From: Pagrus major
Taxonomy: Eukaryota; Chordata; Actinopteri; Spariformes; Sparidae
Assembly: GCF_040436345.1 (NCBI RefSeq)
Contig: NC_133216.1
Location: 15,208,110 to 15,272,109, forward strand
Reading direction: 5' to 3'
DNA length: 64,000 nt
Shown: positions 28,701 through 39,400 of the stretch, one piece after another
Layout: each line of letters begins with the position of its first letter
Numbering within the stretch: the first letter of the stretch is position 1
Program-made: the position numbers and the translations under genes
Notes under the pieces: generated by a model
Seen by the model: only the letters and a program-made list of their open reading frames with translations
Database searches by the model: none
Told to the model about the DNA's origin: nothing

Positions 28701-31651
28701 TTTTTACTATTTTTGTCATCATTCAAGTAGATTTCTGGCACAGCTAATACACAGTATAAAGATTTTAGTTTTATAAAAACATCTGTAAACATTAGGTTAT
28801 GTGATAGCTGCTTTTAGACGACTTGTTTTTTTTATTCATAAAAACAGCATTATAAGAGTATCTTGGGGTGTTTTTTTTTTTTTCTCTTTTACAAAAGCTA
28901 CTTACGTTTAAGACTTCGCATATATTAATGGCTCAATATGAACAAAATGGGAGCAAGTGTAAGTCCATTATTCATCCATTCATCTGCTCCATCACGCATC
29001 TACGATTACTGCGTTTAGGTCACAAACTTAAACATTTACTATTCCACGTAGACCTGCCCGAGGTGTTCCCTGTGTTGTCAGATCCGGCAGGTGTAACCAG
29101 ATGCCGGGAGGACGTCAGAGCAGTTTACCTTAAACAATCAGCATAAAAGAAACACACCCACCTGACGGCGTGTGACAGCACCGTGTGTCAATTGTTGTCA
29201 TACCAATCTATTCAGTATCTGTGGTGGTGCAAATTATCAAGTTTGTTTACGTAGCCAGAAATCAAATGTTCGTCAGAGGATTTTTATAACCTTCTCTCAA
29301 TATCGGTAAATGAAAAACTGCACAAAAACTGAAATGAATATAACATTTAAACAGATTAGTGACCATACTATATATTAAGCTTAGCATGCTCATGGATAAT
29401 AACATGTCTAGTGTTGACTTAACTTTCAAAAGGGATGTGACAGGTGCTTCCTGAGTGAGACAAAAATGCAGGACAGGAGGAAGTGAAACTTTTGCCAGTA
29501 AATGCCTGCAAGAATGTGGGTGTGTGTGTTGTACCTGTGCCACTAATGAAGCAAAGTAGCCACAACGAAGAACAAGGAAGCAGACCCCCTCAGGTTTCAG
29601 CTCCGTGGTATTAACTCGGTGTCATAGTAAAATATTTGAATATTCAAATAACGGCTTGAAAGCCTGGAAGCCTTTTTGTCATGGCTCTTTGTAGAACACA
29701 ACCAGAAATCAGCGTGTGATCCAGATGCATGCCGCCCTGTCACACAGTCACATGACATTTAATCCTGATGCACTGTGTTCTAATGAGAGGGAATGAATGG
29801 CTGCAAAGAGATTGTGAAGTTAATGCCTTATTACTCTAATCCATTACAGACAGCTGAGTAAAGGTTTATTGGGAACACATGAGTTTTTATGAGATCTTGA
29901 GAGATTTAATATGCAGTTCGACCTATGTACCAACATGTGTGTGTGTGTGTATGTACTTAGTAAGTAGAGAATGAATTAACACAAGAGCAATCAGAAATAG
30001 GGTGCTGAGTGGGGAAAAAAGGAGATTAATAGTTAAATTCTCTCAGCTATTTTCCACATGATCAACCTTGTGATTCCATCAGACATCCAGAAGGTATAAC
30101 TGCTTCTCTTCAACACCACTGCTGATAGACTTCAGTAAAATGGAAGTATTTTTATAAAATTAAGGTAGAGGTATAAAGTAACACTGTGGCCCAGGGCTGC
30201 CTTGCAGTGTAATTTAAACTTATCTATGTGGTGTGCAATCAGTTCAGACTCAAGAGGCCAGTTTATGGCTTTACAGTGTGCAGTGTTAGCTTGTAGCAAA
30301 TGTGACCTGGTGCTGTGTGTCCATTTGTATACGTGGTCAGGGTTGTTCTTATACTGCTGAGAAAGACACAAACAAAGCCGGGGCACTTGTTTTGTGTTCA
30401 GCTCTTCAGTTCCCAAACACGTCATTACACGGCCACATCTTTCTTCATTTAAACTTTCCCATGACATCTGGTTGAACTGTTGTTTTTTTTCCCTCCCCAC
30501 AGAAACATCTTTCCCTCCAACCTGGTGTCTGCTGCCTTTCGATCAGTAAGTACTGCATCCCGGTTCTATAAGTTAGCATAATTATTATTCAAATTGTCTA
30601 AAGGGAATATTTAGATAAACCCATCTAACCCTAAAAAAAACACGTTTTTTTTTTCACCACCCAGTATGCAACCGGCTACAGGAACATTACGAAGAATGGC
30701 ACAGATGGAATCCCCACAGAGGAGAAGGTGAGCAAAGTGAATTGTTGTCCACATAAACTAGGGCTTTTCCATGCACATGTGCTGGATTTATTTGGTTTGA
30801 GCCCAGCACAGCCAGAATTTGCATCTCCATTACAACAAGGCTATCTGCTTGAAGGTTTGTCTTTTAACTAATGATGTGCTAGTCTTCAGTGGAAGAACGT
30901 TTAAAAGCAGTGGCGAGTGGTCAAAGCTTACAGAAGTCAACTCAATCAAACCTGTAATGGAAACGCAAATCAGCATGGCACAGTTTGACTTGCTGTGGCC
31001 AAAAGTGCCAATGAAAAAGCCCTAAACATAGACCACATATGCGCTACAGAACGTAAGGACACCATCTTTTTTGTTGTGACTCAAGTGTGGATCTGTGTTT
31101 TTCATCGTTGTCTGTATGTTTCTCAAAGATTCCCATTGGAACAGACCAGGACGGCATGAATATCCTGGGTCTGGTTGTGTTTGCCATTGTGTTTGGCGTG
31201 GCTTTGAGGAAGCTGGGAGAGGAGGGGGAGATCCTCATCAAGTTCTTCAACTCCTTCAACGAGGCCACCATGGTACTGGTGTCCTGGATCATGTGGTAAG
31301 AAAGACCTGCATGTATCTGGGTTAGGCGGGATTCGAATAAAATTGGTATGGAGCAGTACGAGAGGCTCTTTCTTTTTTTATGTTGTGTAACATTCCTGTC
31401 TCTCTACAGGTACGCCCCTCTTGGTATCATGTTCCTCGTAGCTGGCAAGATTGTTGAGATGGACAATGTTGGCGCATTGTTTGCCAGTTTGGGAAAATAC
31501 ATCGCCTGCTGTATCATCGGACATGCCATCCATGGCGTTCTTGTGCTGCCCGCCATCTACTTCATCATCACAAGGAAAAACCCATATACCTTCCTCTGGG
31601 GGATATTCACAGCTCTGGCAACGGCCTTCGGAACAAGCTCCAGGTAACTAT

Positions 31652-31719
<68 letters not shown>

Positions 31720-32658
31720 CACACACTTGTTTGTTCTTCCTGATTGTAAAATATCAAATACGGAGGTTCTCCTGTTCTTAAGCACACACACTTTTCTCTC
31801 TACAAACACACATGCACATACCTTTCATCTTCATACACTCACACATCCCTCTATTCCTTGTTACCTAGCTCTGCCACTCTGCCCCTGATGATGAAGTGCG
31901 TGGAGGAAAATAACGGCGTATCCAAGCACATCAGCCGTTTCATCCTGCCCATTGGTGCGACGGTCAACATGGACGGAGCTGCTCTATTCCAGTGTGTGGC
32001 TGCTGTTTTCATCGCTCAGCTGAACAACACTTCCCTTAACTTCATCCAAGTCGTTACCATCCTGTAAGCCCTAAATTATAATTTAATGTTTGCAGACATC
32101 AGTGTGATATCCTATCTGCTCTAGTGGTATCTAACTGCATCATCTTCCATCCTAATGTGTTAGTGTGACAGCTACAGCGTCCAGTGTTGGAGCAGCAGGT
32201 ATACCTGCTGGTGGTGTGTTGACCCTCGCCATCATCCTGGAGGCAGTCGGACTGCCCACCAATGACATCTCCCTCATCCTGGCTGTTGACTGGCTTGTGT
32301 GAGTACAAAACCTGATTATTTTTGACATATAGAGCATCAAGTTCCCTGACATGTGCTCTTCCACAATGTCACGCGATGCCTAAATTGAGGCAGTTTGTTA
32401 AATTCTTTGCCATCCTTTCTGTCTGTCTTCAGCGACCGTACTTGCACAATACTGAACGTCGAGGGCGATGCCTTTGGAGCCGGACTCCTGCAGTTCTTCG
32501 TGGACCGCCAGGCCAAACGAGAAGAGGGAACAGAGCTCAGCGATGTCAGGTTGGAGGACCCGTCAGTCCCTGCCCCCGAGAGCTCGCCGCTCATTGCGCA
32601 TCGAGGAAATAAGGACAGCGAAGAAGCCGCTAGAGTTCTGTCAGAGTCCATCATGTAA
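25713..32658 (+). CDS. slc1a5: Solute carrier family 1 member 5 (ASCT2), sodium-dependent neutral amino-acid exchanger
   Basis: Eight coding exons: 25713-26233, 30503-30545, 30665-30727, 31129-31295, 31410-31643, 31869-32063, 32164-32298 and 32433-32658. They total 1584 nt, or 527 residues plus stop (human about 541). This plasma-membrane protein exchanges glutamine, alanine, serine and other neutral amino acids with sodium. Hydrophobic segments follow residue 38; TM1-TM3 are in exon 1. The re-entrant loop SSSS (341-344) and NMDGA (376-380) carry the ion/substrate site. Cys457 in [13 protein letters not shown] equals the ASCT2-specific Cys467 (EAATs have Arg, ASCT1 Thr), which decides the family member. 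Sequons at N195 and N199 lie in the extracellular loop, near the known glycosylated site. The C terminus ESIM fits the PDZ-binding ESVM of human. The start is the first ATG with a clean frame. Confidence 0.96.
27304..27420 (+). mobile_element. Fragment related to the MITE-like element at 6094
   Basis: It starts TTAAAGGTGCACTATGTAGT and shares the interior TTCATGACTTAATAAAGTAAACGAACGAACC and ACCTTAAAG layout with 6094-6240. The right end is degraded (GTGCATAGTG near 27434). Confidence 0.55.
27766..27794. repeat. CTC/CCT trinucleotide run
   Basis: This is about nine CTC units following CCCTCCCTCC, on the sense strand of slc1a5 intron 1. Confidence 0.85.
31651..31727. repeat. CA then CGCA microsatellite at slc1a5 intron 5 donor
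   Basis: A (CA) run passes into about ten CGCA units and back to CA. It starts about 7 nt after the GT of the donor at 31644-31645. The whole stretch alternates purine and pyrimidine. Confidence 0.95.
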
Positions 32659-35075
32659 TCAAGCTGCTGACATTATCAGTGACCCTCTCACTTATTTGAC
32701 ACTCCTGCAAGCTGAAACCTGAGGTCCAGGCCCCCTTTTCCTTTTTTTAAAAAAATCCTGCCCTGAAGAAACTGGTAAAAGGAGAGACGATGAACATGCA
32801 CACTATACAATGCAAAAATAAGCTCTCTGAAAAGTCCTCAACACTTTTCTGGGCACAAGGGGGAAAATTCAAAATTCAAAAATCTTATGCACAGTGAGTT
32901 TTTGTTTCCTTTTGAGTGATAAACAATTTAGTCTGGCCGAATCTGTGCAGACTCGAGACTAACATTGGTTACAGTTGGTCGGTCCTCATCAACTTTAAAG
33001 TCGGAATTTGATCATGTGGCTAAGTTAAACCAGGTGTTCATCAGTCACAGCTAAATTCCACCCACTGCAGCATTAAAAGGCTGGACCTACTGACCCTCTG
33101 CAATATGTCAGATCTAATGTTACAAATAGAAGAAATGTAACTGGTATTATAGCAATGATAAATGGAAGTTACATTGATGTATCATCTTTTTTAGCATCCT
33201 GTTATCAATTTGTAAACTTCTCCCACAACCTGCAGTAAAAGCAGGTATGTACCATGGTGGAAAGCATTAAGTCTGACTTTAAAAGTTGATGAAGACCACC
33301 AAACGGCTTGCTGCAAAGTTTTCTATTCTCCATCTGGAATCCGTTACCTTCAAAATGTTTTTTTACTGTCACTGTTTTAATTGTTCTTGTGTTTTGTGTT
33401 CTACTTTGTCGGATATTTTTGTACATGATCATGGCCACTTTCATGCAGATTCCCTCTAATGTATAAAAACTGCAAGTCTTGGATATGATTTGTCATATGT
33501 AAAGCATACACTAATTAAGTGTCATATACTCTGCATGAAAATGGCTGTGATAATGTATGCATGACAAAAAGCACAAACATTTGTTGTTTTTATAGTTGTT
33601 TTTAAAGGGGCTTAAGACATTTATCAGTCATTGTGTCTGTGGTTACTCCATGCCATGTATGATGCCTTAGACAACCTGTGCTAAAGACTGTTTTTCTGCT
33701 CTGAAGCAAACCAAATGAAATAATATTCACAATAACCTCCCAAAGCTGAATGAAGGAACTTTTTCTCTCAAGGATTCTATATGTCAACATGCATGGACAG
33801 ACTGACCTCCGAGCATTAATGCCTCTTCATATGGACCTGCGGTGACAGGCAACATATCCTCAGGTTTAACTATGGCTTGAATACTGTCAGACCAAAAATC
33901 ACAGACCCAGCAAACAGGAGGGAGACCATTGAACTCTTGAAAACAAAGAATGACTTTTTTTTAAATGTTATAGCCCACATTTTACTCTGCTGCTGCTCTG
34001 TGTAGATCCTAGCATCTCAGCAAGGCACAAATGGGTTTTAAAGCACAGTATGTGACAAGAAGGACAGTCTGTTGATGTTATGTAAAGTGTGGTGTGGCTA
34101 CATGTGATGTGTAAGTAACAAAAGTCCTTCCACTACAAGGATGTCTCTACATCGCCAGAATAGCAGTAGTGGACTGCCAGTTTGTTTCGACTGTTGAGGC
34201 CTGGACACCTAAAGGACTTCAGTGAAAGTAAGCGTGTCTCAACTTAAACCTATTTATGTTTTGGCTATGACTGCCATGGACATGAAAAGCTAGTAACATA
34301 GGCTTTTGGCCTTCTTGTATGTCATTGACGATGCCTCGGATAATTGTTCTAATTCATATTTATTTCCCTTATCAAAATCCAAAGAGTTAAGCCAATGTTT
34401 TACATATAAATACATTGTTTTCTTGTGCAGTCTGGCAGTGGGCATTTAAGAAACTTCTAGACTTGAGACTTTTGAAGATGTGTGCTGTCACAGTAATGTG
34501 ATGAGTATATGAGTGATATTGTCTATTTTCAAACACATCATACGGTATGCAACACAGCATACATGTGCATGTACGATATCTTTTTCATCCATGCTGTCTT
34601 GTAAACGTACAAAGCTCTACCAACATTTGGGACATTTACTACTGTTGTTATATACAAAATGAAATCAACATTTTTGATCAGTGCTCCCAAGTCTGTATTA
34701 TTTATCAGCTTTATTTGTACGAGTTTTGCAGTCCTTCCAAAGAAGTCATCGCAGGTCTGGAGTCTCATCACATCTGCAATCTTAAATGTCATGAGAGAGT
34801 GCTAAGACATTAGCCATCGCCTCCAAATATAGTTAATGTGCTTGAGTTTCTACTTAATGCCTTTTTGGTGGAAAGTTGTGAAGATGCTAACATTCCTTTC
34901 TGAGATCTTTCACCATATGGATGTCTGTCAGGTTCAATCATAGTGTCTATGTTGTGTGTATTTACATGATAGTTGCAATGATTTTATTACAATGGGGCTA
35001 TGTTTCAACGAAATTTCTAGATTACAGTCTGAATATACTGTCTTTAAACAATAAAAATCCTTTTTTTTTATTAAT
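32659..35075 (+). other. slc1a5 3' UTR, probable
   Basis: The region after the stop has no other gene. A polyadenylation hexamer AATAAA at 35050-35055, followed by a T-rich stretch and TGTCTGTCTCTCTTGTGATG, is a good candidate for the transcript end. That would give a 3' UTR of about 2.4 kb. This is an inference, since no cDNA is available. Confidence 0.5.
35050..35055 (+). terminator. Candidate slc1a5 polyadenylation signal
   Basis: It is an AATAAA hexamer with GT-rich text 25-60 nt downstream. It lies before the convergent fkrp 3' end. Confidence 0.45.
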
Positions 35076-35257
35076 TGTCTGTCTCTCTTGTGATGTTTGT
35101 TACAACCTTCTGTGTGTTTACACACTTCATGCAGTCAGGAAGTTAAGAAACGTGTGTGTGAACACCACAGCTACATATGTTACAGTGAGTCATCTCCATA
35201 TGCCATGAGGGGAGACATATTTAGAGTTAGGATCCTTTAGGTTTTTGCCAAAAATAA

Positions 35258-35330
35258 CCACACATGATCTCTCAGTGGTATAGATGCCTGTCTAATTACC
35301 AGGCCGTGTATGAGTACTGCTGGAAATTCA
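35258..35330 (+). repeat. Possible degenerate tRNA-derived SINE head
   Basis: GATCTCTCAGTGGTATAGAT resembles a pol III box A region. GCCTG...CAGGC can form an anticodon-like stem. The box B equivalent (GAGTACTGC) is poor. It is too degraded to be a working tRNA gene. Confidence 0.35.
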
Positions 35331-35715
35331 TTAGTAAGCCAGTAAGAAATACTGTATGTGCAGCATCAACAGGTGAAAGACTGTTATTGTTCTATACAGA
35401 ATAACTTCTGATTGAGTAGGATTTGAAAACTACATTGCTGGACTAGTCTGACGAATAAGAGAGCTGCATTCCTGTGCTTTTACATTCCTGTCTGTCCCGT
35501 CATAAAATCCTCAACCCCCTGGGCTCCCGCCATATGGCTGGAGAACTCCCATAGCTGTTGACAGAGCTGAGAACACAAGTTAGTGCAGATGCTTGTTAAG
35601 TTGTGCCACCTAGTGTTCAAAAAGAATTGCCACAACATTTGTACATTTACTGCACTTAACAATGGTTTGGCTAAAATTCCTAAAAAGCAAATGTATAAAA
35701 CAAACACATTCATAT

Positions 35716-37046
35716 GTTACAACTCCTTTATTTTAACAGCTCATGACTTCGAGTGACCTTGATACATCACACACAAGTAACAACACGAGAGGACACACGT
35801 CATACCCAGAGAGGCTGTGTGCAACTTCTCTTTTTAAATATTTTCTGTAAATAATCTACTGAATTGAAATTCACTTTCAGTCAATACATAATTGAGCTAT
35901 GGGTTAATATTGATTTAAAGATTCAGTCAACATTGGATGTTTTTAAGTGAATACCACGGCCTGATAGAGCAGGGTTTCATCATCCTCATATGCCAAAAAC
36001 AACGGGATGAATGACGGTGTGTTTCTCATTTCACCACATGGAAAGTAACTCCTCATTCTACAGCTGGCGTCGAAACATTCATTCACAAACTGTGCAAAAA
36101 TAAAAGAATCAGTGCAAATCAATGCAACGCAGTCAAGACAAGAAATTCATAAAACACCTGTTAGGGCAAAACCGCTTAAATAATTCTGTACAAAACCTTA
36201 AATCCTGCTTAAGATAGTGTATATTGTAGCTTTTAAAGGAGACATAATATGCTTTTTTGTTTTTAGCTTTCCATCAGCATTTTATATAAGTTTTTGTGCA
36301 TGTAAAATGCCTTGAAAGTTAAAAAAGCCTTAAGTCCACACAAAAAGAAGCTCCTTTCTCCCACAGCAAACAGTGCTCCTGAAATGCCTCGTCAGTAGTT
36401 CCACCTCTAATTCCGTGACTTTGTGACATCACGCTTTGTCACCATGTCACGCATTTGCTTAAATTGTGTTTAGCATCTACTTTGGCATGTACAAATTAAT
36501 TAGCAAAACTGCTTTGTTGTTGTTAGTGGTGCTGGCTCAGGTGTGTGTGAGCTGACCAATCAGAGCAGACTGGGTATTCGGGAGGGGGGGCCTTAAAGAG
36601 ACAGGAGCTAAAAGTGTGTGTTCAGACAGAGGGGGGATACAGTGCTGCAGCACTGGACAGTATGAGGAAACTGATGTGTTTTTTGAGCCTGAAAGCATGT
36701 AAACTTATTCTAGTAGTAACGTTAAGTTAAAATCAAGAACCTGTAAATGAGCAGAATATGTCTCCTTTAACAAGAAAGCAATATAAGTATAATTTAGAAG
36801 TATTACTATCTTTGCAGCAGTATTCATACTTTACAGTACACATACAGATTGGGTACACCATGTAGTAAAACCAGTCTTTGACTCTTTAAAGTATGCCTGA
36901 TGTAAACGCACTAGAGTATGGATTTTGGTAAAATGCAGTCCTTTTGGCACCTTTCAGTTTCCAGGCATCATCTGTTTTTGAGCTGAGGCAAGATACTCTG
37001 TGTTGTAAACAAATACAGTTCATCATAAGAGAGTCTCCATCATCTC
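35716..37046 (-). other. fkrp 3' UTR, probable
   Basis: On the minus strand the sequence after the fkrp stop has no other gene. A minus-strand AATAAA (plus-strand TTTATT, 35727-35732) can end the transcript. The TTAA-flanked element at 36233-36770 would then lie inside this 3' UTR. Confidence 0.45.
36233..36770 (+). mobile_element. TTAA-flanked MITE with 16-bp terminal inverted repeats
   Basis: TTAA (36233-36236) is followed by AGGAGACATAATATGC. The right end reads GCAGAATATGTCTCCT followed by TTAA (36767-36770). The ends are inverted repeats with two differences, and a TTAA target-site duplication fits piggyBac-type insertion. There is no ORF. A truncated inverted copy is at 4842-5097. Confidence 0.75.
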
Positions 37047-38645
37047 TCATAATTTGCTTCTGTCCAGCCTCTTTTTTGCAGGGTTGGGATACTGAGGGTT
37101 CTCAACAACCCCCTCTCCGAACTTGAGCTCCAAGAAGGCTCGATGGTTGTTGGGGCCATAGGCAGAGATGCCAGCGAAGGACATGGGCACCAGCGGCTGC
37201 AGGAAGTGCTCCGGGAACTCCACGTCTTGCTTGTGCTCCGTCCATGTGTCTTTGGTCATGACGCCGTTGCGTGGATAGAATGGCCACAGGTCGACATGCA
37301 GATGGTTGGCCTCGCTGTACTGGACTCTGTAGAAATCACCTTCCACTGCGCGCTCCCAGACATAGCCGTTAGCATCCACGAGAGAGCCTGAGTCCAGGTT
37401 CTTCAGGTGATCGCAGTTGGGTACGTCCTCCAGGTAGATGCCCAGGTCCACATCGTAATCCCATGGGATGATGTCCTGGTGGCGGACGGCGCCCAGCAGA
37501 GTCCCCCCCTCTAGCCAGTAGCGGACACCTGAGGTCTCAAGGATGTTGATAACATACTTGGTGGTTTCCCTGAGAGCTCGCAGACAGCAGGGAGGCGTCC
37601 AGCGATCCAGATAGAGGTAGTCCGGAGTGTCATCCTGCACAGTGCCGAAGCAGCGAGGCGTCTCTTTACTGCAGCCAAACCACTGCTCCCTCCCATCAGG
37701 CTGCAGGAGGCGCTTCAGACCAAAGCTCCTCATGAGCTTCCCGGTGGCCTCCTTCAGTCGAGTATCGGCCTTCCACTGGTTGTGAGCGGAGCTGAAGAGG
37801 GGGCGGTGGTTTGCGGAGAAACAGGGGCTCTCCAGTAGCTTGACCTTCCAGCCTCTCAAGGCGGTCTGGACGAAGAGTGAGGAGAAGAGTGGTCGTCCCA
37901 GAGGGACAGAGAGGTTAAAAAGATCCTCAGTGCGAATGAGGACAACTGCATCTCCTTGTAAAGCCGTGCACACGCTCCCGCTGCTCCCAGACGCAGCCGG
38001 CGAGTAGGTGGCCGTCCACTCTCTGAGGTTCACCCGCAGGTGGAGGCACTGCACAGCAGATCGAGCCAGCACAGGTGCAGCTACCAGCCTCACGGGCCCT
38101 CCACCCTCACCTTCCAACTCCCTGATCAGCCTCTCGATAGCCCGAGGTTGCTCTAACTCCACCCCATCAGGCACCAGCAGCACAAACTCTGTCTGAACGT
38201 GGAACTCTGGCCTGTGAGCTTGCGGGGGCTGGTCCGGGGAGGGGGAGAGCACCAGAAGCCGAGCCCCTTCCGGAAGCACCAAGGGAGGGTACGGAGAGGT
38301 GTCAGCCACGGCCAGGAAGGGAAGCTCAGGTCTCTGGCGGAGGAAAGAAGTAGCAACATCCCCAACATAGTTTTCAAAGTTCTCAAACTCCCGAAGAAGA
38401 ACAGTCACACGTGGGCCACGGCCGTGTCCCTCCCCTCCGACTACTCCAGGCTCGCCTCCAGCTCCTACAAGTGCCCCCAGGCCTCCCCCTAGACCGGAGG
38501 CCGGGAGGGCAGACCTCCTCGTGCCCCTGCCCAGTTCCTTCCTCTTCTCCATCATTTGCTGCTGGGCTCGGGACACATAGTAGAGGATGAGGAGGTTGAG
38601 GATGATGGCGGCAGTTAACAGGCCCTGGCAGAGACTGATCCGCAT
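37047..38645 (-). CDS. fkrp: Fukutin-related protein, ribitol-5-phosphate transferase
   Basis: A single coding exon of 532 residues (human 495). FKRP is a Golgi type II membrane protein that adds the second ribitol-5-phosphate from CDP-ribitol onto the O-mannosyl glycan of alpha-dystroglycan. The matriglycan for laminin binding is later built on this. Visible features: short cytosolic N terminus, membrane anchor about residues 7-25, Gly-rich stem about 40-78, zinc-finger cysteines C325, C332, C353 and C354, the GGTLLG motif (380-385) and the acidic DYDVD (396-400) of the nucleotidyltransferase-like fold. These fall at a constant +36 offset from human C289/C296/C317/C318 and the DxD region. 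The sequon NLS (244-246) is kept, while the other human sequon (NVS) reads NLR here. The start GCCATGC is the first in-frame ATG and matches the human N terminus. Confidence 0.97.
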   Translation of the reverse strand: MRISLCQGLLTAAIILNLLILYYVSRAQQQMMEKRKELGRGTRRSALPASGLGGGLGALVGAGGEPGVVGGEGHGRGPRVTVLLREFENFENYVGDVATSFLRQRPELPFLAVADTSPYPPLVLPEGARLLVLSPSPDQPPQAHRPEFHVQTEFVLLVPDGVELEQPRAIERLIRELEGEGGGPVRLVAAPVLARSAVQCLHLRVNLREWTATYSPAASGSSGSVCTALQGDAVVLIRTEDLFNLSVPLGRPLFSSLFVQTALRGWKVKLLESPCFSANHRPLFSSAHNQWKADTRLKEATGKLMRSFGLKRLLQPDGREQWFGCSKETPRCFGTVQDDTPDYLYLDRWTPPCCLRALRETTKYVINILETSGVRYWLEGGTLLGAVRHQDIIPWDYDVDLGIYLEDVPNCDHLKNLDSGSLVDANGYVWERAVEGDFYRVQYSEANHLHVDLWPFYPRNGVMTKDTWTEHKQDVEFPEHFLQPLVPMSFAGISAYGPNNHRAFLELKFGEGVVENPQYPNPAKKRLDRSKL

Positions 38646-39400
38646 GGCAAGGGATTTTTACTTTCCAGTTTCTCGCAGGAGAAGAATTAAAGGTTCAGTT
38701 AAGATTGGTGGATCTTAGGTCCCCATTGGAGTGATAGTAGAGGAATGAGAGTTGGAGACAACCTGTGAAACAGGAAAAAAAGAGTGATACAGTGATTGTG
38801 TTGCTGCCCCCTATATACTTATATGCACATTATAACTGGATAAAGACACCTTTACAATATCAAACTTACATGCATACTTTAAATGTAAAACTAGGAGGGC
38901 TGTAGCTTCATGCAATCTTTCTTTAAAAATATAAAATATGGCTGCAATGCCAATCAGGCTGTGAAATTCATGACCACAACTTACCTTCATTTGGATGAAT
39001 CTTATTTTATTCATTATTAGATCATTTCCAGCCCAGTACATCATGCATTAGCCATGTTATCAGCAGCTTTAAGCCCATTAACCTTGCTGTACTATATCTG
39101 CTTTTCATGGTGGTCCATCGCAGCCAGCTGTGGTAGCAGTGGAGCAAACCTGGCTGGATCGGTAGCAGCAAACACACACATGAATCTGCACTGTTAGCTA
39201 ATGTTTGCGCGGTTGTGAATGAGATCGAGTCTCCGACATTTTGAGGAGAAATCCACAACTAAGTTCACACAAATCGCATCAGTATGTTTCATTAGTATGT
39301 AGCTTCACACAAGCTCAACCATTAAAACCAAGTGCACGAATTTACCATTAAGCTATCACGCTTGCAGTCTGTGTTGCCCGCAGCAACAACAGAAAGACTT
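38646..39400 (-). promoter_or_regulatory. fkrp 5' UTR, UTR intron and promoter region
   Basis: On the minus strand a good acceptor (TTTTTTTCCTGTTTCACAG) ends at 38763, and a consensus donor AAG|GTAAGT has its GT at 38984-38983. This suggests a 222-bp 5' UTR intron. A CTTCCGG (ETS type) site lies at 39398-39404, near where transcription probably begins. A 17-codon upstream ORF would span the splice. Confidence 0.45.

Larger units (their letters stand above)
26234..30502 (+). other. slc1a5 intron 1
   Basis: This 4.3-kb intron has donor GTGAGT followed by a run of 11 C (26244-26254). It contains a MITE fragment (27304), a CTC run (27766-27794) and a GT run (28413-28433). No other gene is seen. 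The minus-strand 122-codon frame at 30132-30500 has no recognisable features. Confidence 0.7.

Noticed and set aside
30132-30500. 122-codon minus-strand ORF next to slc1a5 exon 2
   Set aside because: No recognisable domain or splice context; it lies in the intron of slc1a5, opposite strand.
31451-31888. 145-codon plus-strand ORF overlapping slc1a5 exon 5
   Set aside because: Out of the conserved frame and running through the CA/CGCA repeat as Thr-His repeats.
25713-32658. slc1a4 (ASCT1) or a glutamate transporter instead of slc1a5
   Set aside because: Cys at residue 457 in [12 protein letters not shown], the ESIM tail and synteny with fkrp and strn4 all indicate ASCT2.
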